This document shows, in pieces, positions 1 to 11,985 of a stretch of DNA of 64,000 nucleotides (positions are counted from its first letter, which is position 1; every line of letters starts with the position of its first letter). The notes under the pieces are model-generated. The model ran no database searches. It had not been told where the DNA came from and saw only the letters and a list, made by a program, of their open reading frames with translations. The stretch lies in assembly GCF_001039355.2 (NCBI RefSeq), contig NW_019774025.1:509626-573625 (forward strand). The letters are read 5' to 3'. Source of the DNA: Lingula anatina. Taxonomy: Eukaryota; Brachiopoda; Lingulata; Lingulida; Lingulidae. A program made the translations under genes and the position numbers.

Positions 1-673
1 GGTGAGCCTCTGTATATACATTTATAATAAGTTTTTTATAAAACGTGTGTTGAGCATTAGAATTGAAGGTTTTATTATATTTACAGGTTCTTTATAAATT
101 ATACTACAAAGCTTTCTAAACATTCACTACTTTTATGTACAATAGAGAGCAGAACTCCGTTTTTAGCTTACAGTTATCTTAGTGCGGTCTTTCAGTCTGG
201 GAAGGCTTGTTAATTGCCAAGTCGCCTTATCAGATGCGTTTATCGTCTTCATGGAAAATAGAAGAGTTATCAATTAAGATGTCTAACCTGATTTCTCTTC
301 GTAACACATTTTCACTGTGCAATTATACCCGTCTAGTATACTGATTTTTTTATGAATTTTATGATCACAAGAGCAGCAAGAACTAAACAACTTGCTACAC
401 AAATTAAGATTATATAAAGTATTATATATTTGATGCATTTCTACATTCAACTCTATCCTGTCTATCAACGAACTAAATAAAGAAAAAAAGTGCAGCAAAA
501 ATACATTCAGTCATAATTAACACAATCCTATTATACATTATGTTCTATATTTAAGTGAATAATCTAATAAAGGAGGCATCTAATGGCTTTAAGAAAACAA
601 CACCAAACAGTGATGTTGGACTAGCCTTTTTCCAATAAGTGCGCGAAAAGCTGTTTCTGAGAACACGGGTGTC
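1..673. repeat. Left copy of a ~670-bp direct repeat
   Basis: This segment recurs in the same orientation at 9205-9871 with roughly 97% identity by eye; differences are scattered substitutions and a few short indels, including about 9 bases near 90-100. The left copy is cut by the window start, so its true 5' end is unknown. It ends exactly before the ambiguous base at 674. A 71-codon minus-strand reading frame lies in both copies but has no recognisable domain. LTRs, a segmental duplication or a haplotype/assembly artefact would all fit; no gag-pol coding is visible between the copies. Confidence 0.9.
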
Positions 674-3600
674 NTTTTTTTTCTTCTTGCATTGCAGTCG
701 AATTAAACTAATAAGGTTTAAGAAATACATTGAAAGTGATATGGTTACTTAATCAGTTACTTCCCTGGCCACTGTGCGCTCTCTAAAGTTGTTCGAAAAG
801 GGTAAAAAGTTAAGAAAAAGCAGGCCGGCGGACACGGTAGACCAGTGTAGTGGAGCCCTATGAGATTTAAGATCCAGAATACGCGAAGAAATTAAATGTG
901 CCCCCCCCCCCTCTCAACACGTAACACAGATTCTGAAAGCTCTCATCAAAAAATTAGCTGAGCAGCTCGACCTTGTAGTACTAGAGATGAATGTTAGAGA
1001 TAGAAGAAAGGACCAGGTGAAGATGCTTACAAAATGACCATCTACAATGGCGTCAAGATAAATGAGACTTACAGCTAACGAGGGTTAATTGAAAAAATGA
1101 GAACAGCCGGCTGTGAGAGAGGAGAAGCGACAATACAATATTTCATGCATGAGCATACCAGAATCCGGGCCAGTGGCAATAAATAATCTTTATGTATTTC
1201 GTATGTGTGTGTCTGTGTGTGTCAAAAATGAATCATGTTGCAGCTTTTGAACAATCTGGCATCGCACCCAACAAATTTCATATAAGCTTGAATCTGAATA
1301 TCGGCTGAGATGCACATATGTAGAAAATTTGCATATGGCGAAAGACTAAATTGATGAAGGTCTGAGGGTCGACACGTTTAGTGCAAGAAACAAATCAGGT
1401 TGATTACCTAGAAATATTGGTCCGTGTTAGATATCAGTTTTCCAAGCGCCATAGTTATCTTTAGGTATGAATGATGTCACCGAAAAAATTGAGTGTCTTA
1501 GTATTCTTGGAGACAGACCAGTATGGCCCTAACTCAGAAACGGATTCCGATCGCTGGCATTGGGTAAAAGCACAACGAATTAAATTATCAATCCCAGATA
1601 GTCATTTCAGTCGTTTCATAGATAGTTAAAATGCAATTAACCCTGTAAGATGTACAGACATAGCTCGTAAAACTGCCAAAACCAGATCAAATCTCATGAA
1701 GTGTTTGGCTTCCAGTGAAACATTGAGGGTTGTGAATAACGGGTTGCTTATCTGAACGGTTTAGCAGGGCTGCTTGCCAATTCAAATAGAACTCAAGTCA
1801 TTCTACACGTATTCGGGCGAGACTCGTTCAATATTATGCTAATTCAATGTGTTTAATTAATCAGAAAAGCCTACATAGGTGTCTAGCTATCACTGTATGC
1901 TGAGAGTCTGAGAAACTGGCGAATGCTGCAAGGTTCTTTACTTTGAATGAATGGAAACGTGTTTTTACTCCTATCAATAGACGTAGAATACTTTGGATGG
2001 TCCGTCGCACTGTCAAAGCATCGCCTTTCATTACTGAGCGAGGTGAGTAATCCTTTCTTTTTCTGTACTAAAATCAGACGGAAAATTCTAATTTCTGAAT
2101 TGATTTATGGATATACTTCAATGTATCATGATTTACTGGTTGTCGGACTTAACTGTATCTTTGTCGTTAAACGAAAACAACTAACAGGATATACTGTCGA
2201 TGATGAACAACCCTGTTGCCAAATGATGTGGATTGAATAGGCTACTGAGATAGAAGGCACTGCTACTATTACAAAACACTGAATAAGTCCAAGTGAAACA
2301 GATATAGATTCCAAACTTTGCTACCTTTTTTTTGTCAAGCATTGTTACGACCATCTAAACTATCTTTGTTTTAGGCGATCATTTTTTATTATCTTTCATT
2401 GTAAAATGCCATACATCCCCTTTAGGACTTACATATTATAATTTTTGTATTGAAGAGATACGAGTTGATCAGTGAAGTTAACGTTGTATTGTTCATAATA
2501 CTTCTGATCTGCCAAATATTCGTATTTTTATATCAAGTTGATCATGAATTATTTGTAATACACTTGCTCGTGATGGGTGTTAGGTACCAGAGAACATGAA
2601 ATGAACGTCGCTTTTCAAGCGTGAAGCCAACGTGTCAATGGCAATGTGTTTCTGATACTCAAATTTAAAGGCAACTTTGCTCATTCAGGGATTTCAGTCT
2701 CAAAACCCTGCTTAGAAAAGTGCTTGAGTCTATTTGTTAGAATTATCAATCAAGTGAAAACGTGCCGAAAGCTATTTGAGCTATCTTAGAAAATGGAAGA
2801 AATCGGTATTGGTAAACGCTGCAAAGGGATTCGCTCGCTACATATTTATTCACAAATCTGGACATGCGTTCCCATTTTTTCCGATTCGTTATTTTGAAAA
2901 CACGTAAATACTAGGCCTTGTGTAAATAATCTTTGATTAACAACCATGTGTGAGCTATATTTCATCCTATTTCCTGTTCATCAGTTGTAGTATATTGCTT
3001 GCATATTGAACTGTTATATTGGAGCAGTTAAAAAAAAAAGAAAATCAAGCGAAGTTTTAAATCATATTAACCCCGTCAGAGATTGATCCTCTAGTCAGCT
3101 TTAGCGTGACCTTTACTTGAAAATGAACTATATAGAATAATTTCAGACGTTCAATGTCAGTTCGGCGCCAATGTTTCACAGACAGTTGCCATTTGTACTC
3201 AGCACTACAGCAAGATCTGTCGCGGCCATGAACAACACGGGAAAAAATGAAACTGGGCCTTTTTTTTGTCTTTTATTTAGTATCTTAACTGTGGTCAGCC
3301 TCCCGTAGCAGTAGCTGTACTCATTCACAACAAATCTTGTGAAAGACTATCCAATCCTGCTCGTAACAAATGGTTGTTTATTTCACGTGAATGGCAGCAG
3401 GTTTTGACCTTTAGAGATGAAAGGGTTCTCGAGATTTACTTCTACGGTCCATCGATACTTCAGCTCGCATGCACAGTAGCAAGTGGTAAGAGAAAAAAAA
3501 GCCAAGGCCAGTTGAAAGCACGCATCGTGCCTGAAGCTTTTACAATTCATAATGACAGCTTTGTGGTTCCTGCCTTGAGTATGATGGATTTTGAAGACTA

Positions 3601-5099
3601 TTGTGCAACTTTGAGTTTTAGATTGGTGCCGCTGAGTGTCTCTTGCACAGGCAGTTACTTTCAAACGACAAAAATCGATCAAAATGATAATTAGTTCATT
3701 GACAGGGCCAAGTCTCCACCTGGAGCATAATAGCCCAAACCTGACATGACACTAGTAGCTAATTTACGGCCATCACAATTGTAACAATTACTAATGTAAT
3801 TCAAAAAAGCTCACTTCAAATGTTTGGATTTGTTAATTGTGGCAATAAAAAATAGACATCTTAGTAATAAACATTGATATACATGCACAAAGCTATGGTA
3901 ACTTTAGGTGCGTGTAGAAGGAAATCTTTTGAGGAGCTTTAGGGATAAAGGCCTATCGGTAGAGCTATGTCTACATGTATCTGAACACGTGCCTCATGCC
4001 TCAACCCACATGTTAGTACAATAAAGAGAACGGAAAGAGAAGTTAAAACAGTGTCATAAACGACCGCAGTTTTCGGAACAAAGACTTCTGTTTTGTCTAG
4101 ACTGCTGTATTTTAGCAACAACTATTCTCTCAGAAGAAGGTGACTTGGCAGACCTCGAAAAAAATTAGAGAACAATGCATGTATGACTACGTATGTGGCT
4201 GTTGATCGAAGAAACTATCAAAGTAATTGATGGATATGGCTTTTCTGATTGATGCAATTTGTTTAAAGCAAGAGATTTGTAGCTTTGCTTTGAATATCAA
4301 TTTGTTATAAATTGTCATTTCAGAGTCCTCTTGTTTACTCTTTTCTGTGACTCAAACTGGCTTGAAACGGATGTGATCAGTTCGTTGCAGTCGTATGATC
4401 AAGCCTGTATATAGTCAGCTGAAAGCATATATAAATATCATTTTGTTTTATCAGAGGTATTACCTAATGAAAAGAATCATCTATTATGCTTTTGATTTAA
4501 TTTGTACTAATGCAATCACATCACAGTTTAGTAAAGGTGATAAATACATTTGATGCCATCACGACCAAGAAAAGGAAATCAGCGGTAATAATCTCTGTTA
4601 CACATACAATGGTTAGTGAATAGATACCAATATCAACTCTTGCAAGCTATTTTTGTATCTACCAATAGAAAACCGAGGTTTGCTTTGCTTTATGTATTTA
4701 TCCCAAATATAATCCAGAAGTAGCAATATTTTGTTGCGTGAGGCACATTATAGCGCGTGCTACTTACTATCGTGTTTTGCACCCTCGTCTGTTGTCTGTT
4801 CGAAAATGGATCAATCAGCCCTTAGCTTTCCTCTCCTTTTGCTCACAACCCTTTTCCCGTGTCATTTGAGTCACGCAAGATCCGCTGTCGATGCAGCTAT
4901 AAAGAGAGATAACAGGGCTCCTGGATTGTAACACCAGGGATTTTGAAGCCTGGAACTCCCTCGGATATATATATAATCAATCAATTTATCAAAATTACAT
5001 TCAATTTACGACTCACATGAAAACAAAAATATACACTGTAGTCTGTATATGTATTATTATAGATTACTCACCACACATACATATAGGCAGTATATGATG
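674..5099. other. Gene-free stretch
   Basis: I see no supported gene here. A short (GT)n run lies near 1204-1222 and a run of 12 C lies near 900. A 106-codon open frame (3374-3694) and a 97-codon one (1947-2240) show no domain, codon pattern or splice context that marks them as real. A 41-codon frame with a signal-peptide-like start (4806-4931) is listed separately. Confidence 0.5.
4806..4931 (+). CDS. Possible 41-aa secreted peptide ORF (very tentative)
   Basis: A short reading frame opens at an ATG in a good initiation context (aaaATGG). Residues 1-24 look like a signal peptide: short polar start, hydrophobic core FPLLLLTTLF, then HLSHA as a possible cleavage site. The remaining tail contains one dibasic KR. 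There is no stop-free extension, no clear TATA box or polyadenylation signal, and no homology I recognise. Frames this short arise by chance, so treat it as a candidate only. Confidence 0.12.
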   Translation: MDQSALSFPLLLLTTLFPCHLSHARSAVDAAIKRDNRAPGL

Positions 5100-6091
5100 C
5101 ATGATACCCTATTGCCTTCTGCAACATGTCATTAAATCTAATAAAAAAATATTGTCTTATTTCGAATATACAGTACGTTCAGCGATACTTTTGACAAACA
5201 CTTTATATATTCCCGCAACAAGACAATATTTGCAACATCAGTAGCCTTTTGTTGTCAGATATTTCCTGTATCTAATTTGCAAATGTTCTCAACAACATTT
5301 GTCGTCATTGTTGGCGATATAATCCTGGAGAGTAGTAAAAAAATACTGTGTTTTGGGGTCACCCAGTCTCAGTCTCGTTATGATTGAAAAATTAAGTCAC
5401 CTTTTGTGTATCACTGAAGTAAGTTTTATGATACAACTTATGACTAGGCTAAGATTTGAAAAGCGACTTGATTCTAAGGTTTCCAGGAAATACTATCAAA
5501 AGCTTTTTTGAAATCTATGAGGAGTAGTATTCCAAGTAAATGCCTTTCTTAGGTATAGGCCCAGTGCATGGTATCGTCAACATATGTATATCTTCCCTTA
5601 AAAGGTCTAGTTTGGTCCTTTCTGATCAAATTGTTCAGTAGTCTTTGTCTCGTTTAATAATGTAATCTAGTGCCCTTTTTGTGGTATATACTTTCTTGTA
5701 TTTTTTCCTTTGGGATATATGTAAAACCCCCCCTCTTTTGTGTAATTGATAATACATGCCTTGAACCTATTTTGGCAATCAAACATCATAAATTCCAATT
5801 CCTTCAAAAAGAAGAAAAATCAAACCAAGAATGAGTGAATTATTGGTGATACAAAAACCAACTTCTTTGTCCATTGACATTAGCTCTCCCTCTCTCAACT
5901 TTTTCGTTAGGCGTCATTGTGTATACTTTGATAGTATGTACTACTCTCTTTTTTAGAATGTACTCAAGAAATTCACGGCACTGCACAAACTCTGTCACAT
6001 TTCCTTCTGCGTCTATTATCAATTTCAAATTCGACCTTTTTTTTTTAATCCAAAGAATCATAGTCAATTGACGCTGTATTGCGTCATTCAT
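5100..6091 (-). mobile_element. Decayed LINE (non-LTR retrotransposon) fragment with RT motifs
   Basis: Minus-strand translation gives pieces of a LINE reverse transcriptase in the right order. A pre-RT stretch (LKLIIDAEGNVTEF, about 5975-6035) precedes a region like the LINE 'R-G-V-x-L-I-P-K-K' block (about 5690-5770) and an FKGR stretch near 5590-5640. The RT palm motif IDFKKAFDSISW follows at 5483-5518, then RLGDP (usual form RQGDP) at about 5355-5370. In-frame stops and frame changes separate the pieces, so the copy is dead. The motif style fits an L1/Tx1-like clade, but I cannot fix the clade by eye. The lower boundary is approximate. The open frame at 5840-6091 is part of this element, not a host gene. 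Confidence 0.75.
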
Positions 6092-9000
6092 TTAGAACGT
6101 CAACCTGGTAAGCAAACCAACTGAAATTGATTCTATGTGACACTTGTTACGCGTTTTGAGGCCAAGAGATTTCTTTGGGGATTAAAAATATCGAATGCCT
6201 TTTTTTACCTTTGGTTGAAATAGCATGCGATGGCGAATGCGCCCACACGCCATGAATACTGGTGATTGCAAATTATTTTGGAATGATATGGTATCAATTT
6301 GCTAGGGGCAATACTAGGGACGGACTATCCGCTTAAGTTTGGCTGTGGTAATGTTTAAAAAAATCACTGTTGGGAAAATTTAGAATTAAGGTTATTTGGA
6401 TTACTCATAATTACTCGTTATATGCTGTGGCAAGTCTATCATCGTGCACAAGACACAGCAAGAGAGTTAATGATATAAAATGGGGTTTGTTATCCACACG
6501 TCCACGGATTGTATCAATAAAAAAACATCACAACATTACGACATGGCGCATGTGTTACCTAAAAAAATTATAAAAAGGATCGTCTGATAATTTCTCACGA
6601 ATATACAAGGGCGACATATAGGTCGCATACACGAAGAATGGCGCGTCCCAAAGGCACATTATCCCGGCAAATCGACCTGAAAGGTAAATACAACGCATTG
6701 TGTCATTGTGTTCTTTTAATCTTCCCTCCTCCTGCGTGATTCACTGTATTTCGCCGTCAGGGACGATAATTAATAAAATTTTCAGCGGGGAATCGCTCTA
6801 ATTGCATAGCATGAGATGACGCTATTTAATCGATACCCCTGCAGTTGTGGAGCAAGTGACATAAGATCCATACCCCTTGGACGCAAATGCGCCTGTTGTT
6901 CCTAACTAAAACCGAAGTCAAATGCATAACAGGTATTTTTAAGTATATTAAGGGAGCGGATATGGAAACATGTCACAACAGCGCTCTTAACGTCGTTTTC
7001 CCTGTGTTCGTAAAGAAGATCAGTTTTTTTTTCATCTCACCACTGTAAATCTCTACTTCGCTTCTGCTTTATCGGAACACTTAATGGTTCTCCAAGGGCT
7101 ACTATGGATATTGAATTATTTCAGACATATGGTCCAGCGATTAGCATGGGCATTTAAATGCAATGAAGATAATTTGGAGTGAAAACAAAATATCTGTTCA
7201 GCTTGGAGAGTAAACATCGACTTTGTGTCTAGAAAATCTGGAATCATGTTCACGAATTGGTTGTGTGGGCACGAGAGTGAATAAATTAACACGTTTGGCT
7301 GTAGGTCGAGATTGAAGAGGAAAGGGGTCAGCTGTCGTTTGCATTCAAAACAGAAAATATGTTTAAATATCTGTAGTGGTTTATGTTTTTTACAACTAAA
7401 ATTGGGGTGGGGAGATCATAGATAAAAACTCAAAACGCTTCATATGTTCATTATCTACTTCTTATGAAGTCTTATTAACCCCATTTTACTCGTGTAAATT
7501 ATCGGAAGTTTCTTATTTCAGAGTGGCTGTACGAAAATTGTTTTTTTTTTCTTTTATGTCGTTTGATAAGACCTTTGCCACCATTTAACTGACTTACAGA
7601 GAAAATCAATTGAACATTCCGTCGAAAGTTACATATAGCAAGTGCAATTTAATAACTGTTAAGGTTACCATTAAATATGATTAAGTTGATTTATCGAATA
7701 AAACTACATTCATTATATAGGGAATCATTTGGATTAATAACTGGATATCTTAAATGTCGTAATGCTACAATATTAAATGGTAATTTTGGCATAAATGCCA
7801 CACGTTGCTGCTTTCAAAAATAAGGAAGAAAAGCACTCAAATTTGTCTAAATGATCCATCTACTGACTTCACATTGTGAATTATATTTTATTTGAAAATG
7901 CCTAGAAAGCGTAACGTGGGGTTGTCTTATCACCGTATATAAACACCTGTTTAAGGGTTTCGTTGTCTATAGTTATATCTATATTATCCTGGCATGCTTA
8001 GCTTTTCAATCTCTCATTTCACCTAAAGGATTCTTACCTAAATATCTGTGAAAAAAATCGATCCAAAGAGAAAAAAATCAGTTCAGAGGTTAACTATCTC
8101 CGATCCCTGATGAAATAGTCCAGGAACATGTTTTTTTGGGTACATATTCAATACTTAGTCAACAAATCACAGGTGTATGTGATGGGGATGTACTGGACCA
8201 TTTGGTCCTTTTTTATCGTCTTGGATCAAACTGAACATGGAATTGGTACATATTTTGGTATGAACATTGTGTTTTTAAAGTGGGTGACAGTTGACCTTGG
8301 ATGTTTTCTTTGTTTCTCTCCGGTGCTTATGAATACAGACAATAGTTGACGACACTCGCCATTGATTCTGTCAGCAAGTGGCCGTTGAAAATTTCCGTTT
8401 CTGAGAGAAGCCTACAGAATGAGCATTTTACATTCTTCTTTTACTTTCAGTACTATTTTTATTCTATCAGGCAGGATTTTAATAAACAAATTCCTGTTAT
8501 CCATAATTTATTTAAGTACAGGTAATTCCCCTTGCTTTTTTAATTTTTTTTCGTTGGAATAAACCGTACCAATGCTCCCTGGCTTTTTCCATTCCCCACT
8601 GGACCACTCGCCGGGGACCAGCTTTATCAGTGATGTAAATATGGAAATACCGTCTGCCTCACACTGCCTATGAAACTGATGTTTTAACATCTTAATGGCA
8701 ATTAAATACAAGAAATGTTTGAACAAGGCAAATGAAAAGAGTACTGAGACACCTGGGTTTGAATTAGTAGGTCCCTCGTTAAATATGTTCGAGAGAGATA
8801 AAACCAACTTCGTGGATATATGTTTGTGTGTACCTCTCGGGTAAAGGATCGCAGGAGATGGCTGGAGGTCGTTAAACGCCAGATAAAATGTGAATGTGAA
8901 TGCTTTCCTCCGGCCGCATTGATTTGTACAGTTGATTAGAGGGTCGAGTTCAGAATCATTCCTTTTCATGCCTGTGCTGGTTCAGAAGTAATTTTGTCGA

Positions 9001-9204
9001 TGCGTTTCACTAGAAATGTCCAGGTGATCAGTTACGCTACCTTTCACATGTATGTGTAGGTCTAGAGATCGGAACGCGAAAAATGGATATTCTTGTTAAC
9101 GCTGTGGAGCGATTGAAGTCTCCTGCTGTTTTGTGTTCAAATGGTCAGCGTTATGTTAACGTGGATCACCGGGTAGATTGACTTTAAACAACAATGTTGC
9201 ATAA
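6092..9204. other. Gene-free stretch
   Basis: No supported gene. A 153-codon minus-strand open frame (8508-8969) is the longest here. It has no start context, domain or splice partner that I can defend, and its composition resembles translated AT-rich spacer. Confidence 0.5.
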
Positions 9205-9871
9205 GGTGAGCCTCTGTATGTACATTTATAATAAGTTTTTTTTATAACACGTGTGTTGAGCATTAGCATTGATGGTTTAATTATATTTACAGGTTCTTTA
9301 TACTGCAAAGCTTTCTAAACATTCACTACTTTTATGTACAATAGAGAGTAGAACTCCGTTTTTAGCGTATAGTTATCTTAGTGCGGTCTTTCAGTCTGGG
9401 AAGGCTTGTTAATTGCCAAGTCACCTTATCAGATGCGTTTATCGTCTTCATGGAAAATAGAAGAGTTATCAATTAAGATGTCTAACCTGATTTCTCTTCG
9501 TAACACATTTTCACTGTGCAATTATACCCGTCTAGTATACTGATTTTTTTATGAATTTTATGATCACAAGAGCAGCAAGAACTAAACAACTTGCTACACA
9601 AATTAAGATTATTTACAGTATTATATATTTGATGCATTTCTACATTCAACTCTATCCTGTCTATCAACGAACTAAACAAAGAAAAAAAGTGCAGCAAAAA
9701 TACATTCAGTCATAATTAACACCATCCTATTATACATTATGTTCTATATTTAAGTGAATAATCTAATAAAGGAGGCATCTAATGGCTTTAAGAAAACACC
9801 CAACAAACAGTGATGTGGGACTAGCCTTTTTTCAATAAGTGCGAAAAGCTGTTTCTGAGAACACGGGTGTC
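9205..9871. repeat. Right copy of the ~670-bp direct repeat
   Basis: Same sequence and orientation as 1-673. Homology starts at the base matching window position 1 and stops at 9871. There the left copy meets its ambiguous base and the two sequences become unrelated. I see no short flanking target-site duplication, although the left copy's outer flank lies outside the window. Confidence 0.9.
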
Positions 9872-11539
9872 TATTCACCTGGTCAGTTCACCCAAGCTAT
9901 CGACGGCAGAGAAAATAACTAAACTAATTTTTCTGGACGTATCATGCTCAGATTAGAATCCTGGCCTTAGCTTCCCTGGAGTATTCGCACAAATCTGTGT
10001 TGGCACTCTACTTTAAGTAACTACCTGAAGATAACAGACGCATTTTAGCCTAGATTGAATTTGTGTGCATTTGAACCATCAGGGCAAGAAGGATCGATGC
10101 CCTGTGTGACAAGAATGGTAGTCCGCTAGGAACCGTAGTCCGTTCCCCATTACTTTATACAGGTGACATTCGTCTAATTTTCTAACCCAATATTCCTACT
10201 TAACCTATATCTTGTACTAATAATATGGGGCCCGGGACTTCCATTCCTAGGGCTACCCTCCCTGTCACTCCGGAATTAAATCGCTATATACATCAAGCAC
10301 CATACATAGAAATACCTCCCTGTTAATTGTTTCATGCCCATGTTTCCTTAACCCCCTGTACATAAACCTGTACCTTCACCAACCATGTGCCCATTTTGAA
10401 CCACGAATAAGGTCTTCCTGTTTAATGGTTTCGCATTTAGCCCACTCTGATGTTGTTAATTTTGCCCATCAAGATTGTCCAATTAAGGTTTTAAGATTGG
10501 CTCGATGTTTACGTCAAAGCTTAAGACAAACAGGTTTGTTTTGAAATGCTTTGAAACAAACGAAGGGTGAAGATAAAGCAAAGAGTTCAAACAATCACGG
10601 ATGGGAGAGGTCTACTTTAGTTTTAAAAAAGCGTACGTACGTGGCAATGCATCTCCAACAATCTTTACAATTTTGGCAAGGAAAAAGACACCTTCAGTGA
10701 CATTCTCTATCAGTCCCAGTGGGCAATAATGATTGATGCTAATTAAAACGCTGTGCATCGGTGGATCAAATTTTACAACACAACTGCCAGCGATGTCTCA
10801 TAGGCTTTTAACTAAAATTCTTAGACAGAGAGAGACAATTGTTTTGATTCATTTATTGGATTTAGCTGAAGCATATGTATATATTCATTTGAACTCATTT
10901 GCTTTCGCCATTTTGTCATTTTAATAAATTGGCGTTGGTTTTAGAAGTGTGTTACTAATGGAATGAAAGATGAGTTTTTTGTGGCAAAGTGACATAGTAA
11001 AAGTACACCGAATACAAATGGGAATCGGAGTTTATGGTATTGGATAAAAAATATTCCTTGAGAAAGAGTGATTGGGGATAAACATTGACCTGCTATTACG
11101 CATTGGACGCAATCCATAAAAAATTCTGATAAGACACCTTCTTGGTTATCACAAAATTAGAAGAAAAACGACATAATTTGCTTTTAAAAGTGTTCGGGCC
11201 ATTGCCCTTGTCTTTCGAACGTCTCCGTGCACCGATTTTATTATTCATTGAACGTCTGACAACAGATTTAAAGTGATCAACCGTGTGGATTCCACAGTTA
11301 CAATCAGTGGTTGGTAATAACTGTACATCTGAGGGCACTGACCTGACTTTGTTGGGTAATTGTGCTTTTTCATGATGTGTGTATTCATCCGCATCTAGTT
11401 TTAGTCAACCGGGTATCAACGTGATCTGACCACATTATTGGTTCACTGGATATTTTGGTCTTCATCTATTTTGTAACAATTTAAACGACCTAAAGGTATT
11501 CCCAATTTCCATATATTGTGAAGTATTACGCCCAGCCCA
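9872..11539. other. Gene-free stretch
   Basis: Nothing recognisable. The open frames here are short and lack domains or splice context. Confidence 0.5.
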
Positions 11540-11985
11540 CGAGTAGATATGGTACCGACTACTTTCAAGTTCCAAGCATATGGAAAGATGTAATTGCATA
11601 GTATCCATTACTTTTTAGATACACGAAAAGATGTCAAAACAAGGTGCCAACTACTTTTGGGTTTATGAAAAGATGTAGTAGTATGGGACCAACTTATTTT
11701 GGGCTTATGAAAAAATGTAATAGTATGGTGTCCACTACTTTTAGATGTATGTAAAATGTAATAGCCTGGTGCCAACTTGACTGCTTTTAAGCTTATGAAA
11801 AGATGTATTATCATATACCAAGTCCTTTTTAGGTATACGAAAAGAATTAATAGCATGGTGCCAAATACCTTGAGGTATATGAAAAAAAATGTAATATCAT
11901 AATATCAACTACTTTTACGTATATGAAAAGATGTATTAATATGGTGTCAACTGCTTTAAAGCATATGAAAATATATATTTAATAT
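11540..11985. repeat. 42-bp minisatellite, about ten diverged copies
   Basis: A unit resembling atgaaaagatgtaatagtat followed by ggtgccaactacttttaggt recurs head-to-tail about ten times. Two neighbouring units measured by hand are each exactly 42 bases; others vary by a few bases. Because 42 is divisible by three, the array keeps a minus-strand frame open (11608-11856) with a 14-residue period. I regard that frame as a by-product. The array runs into a short (AT)-rich palindromic stretch near 11970-11998. Confidence 0.85.

Noticed and set aside
283-498. 71-codon frame duplicated in both copies of the direct repeat
   Set aside because: Duplication follows from the repeat itself; no domain or evidence of selection on the frame.
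3374-3694. 106-codon open frame with an equally long opposite-strand frame
   Set aside because: Overlapping long frames on both strands with no domain suggest chance absence of stops.
8508-8969. 153-codon minus-strand open frame
   Set aside because: No domain, repeat, splice partner or sensible start context; composition like spacer.
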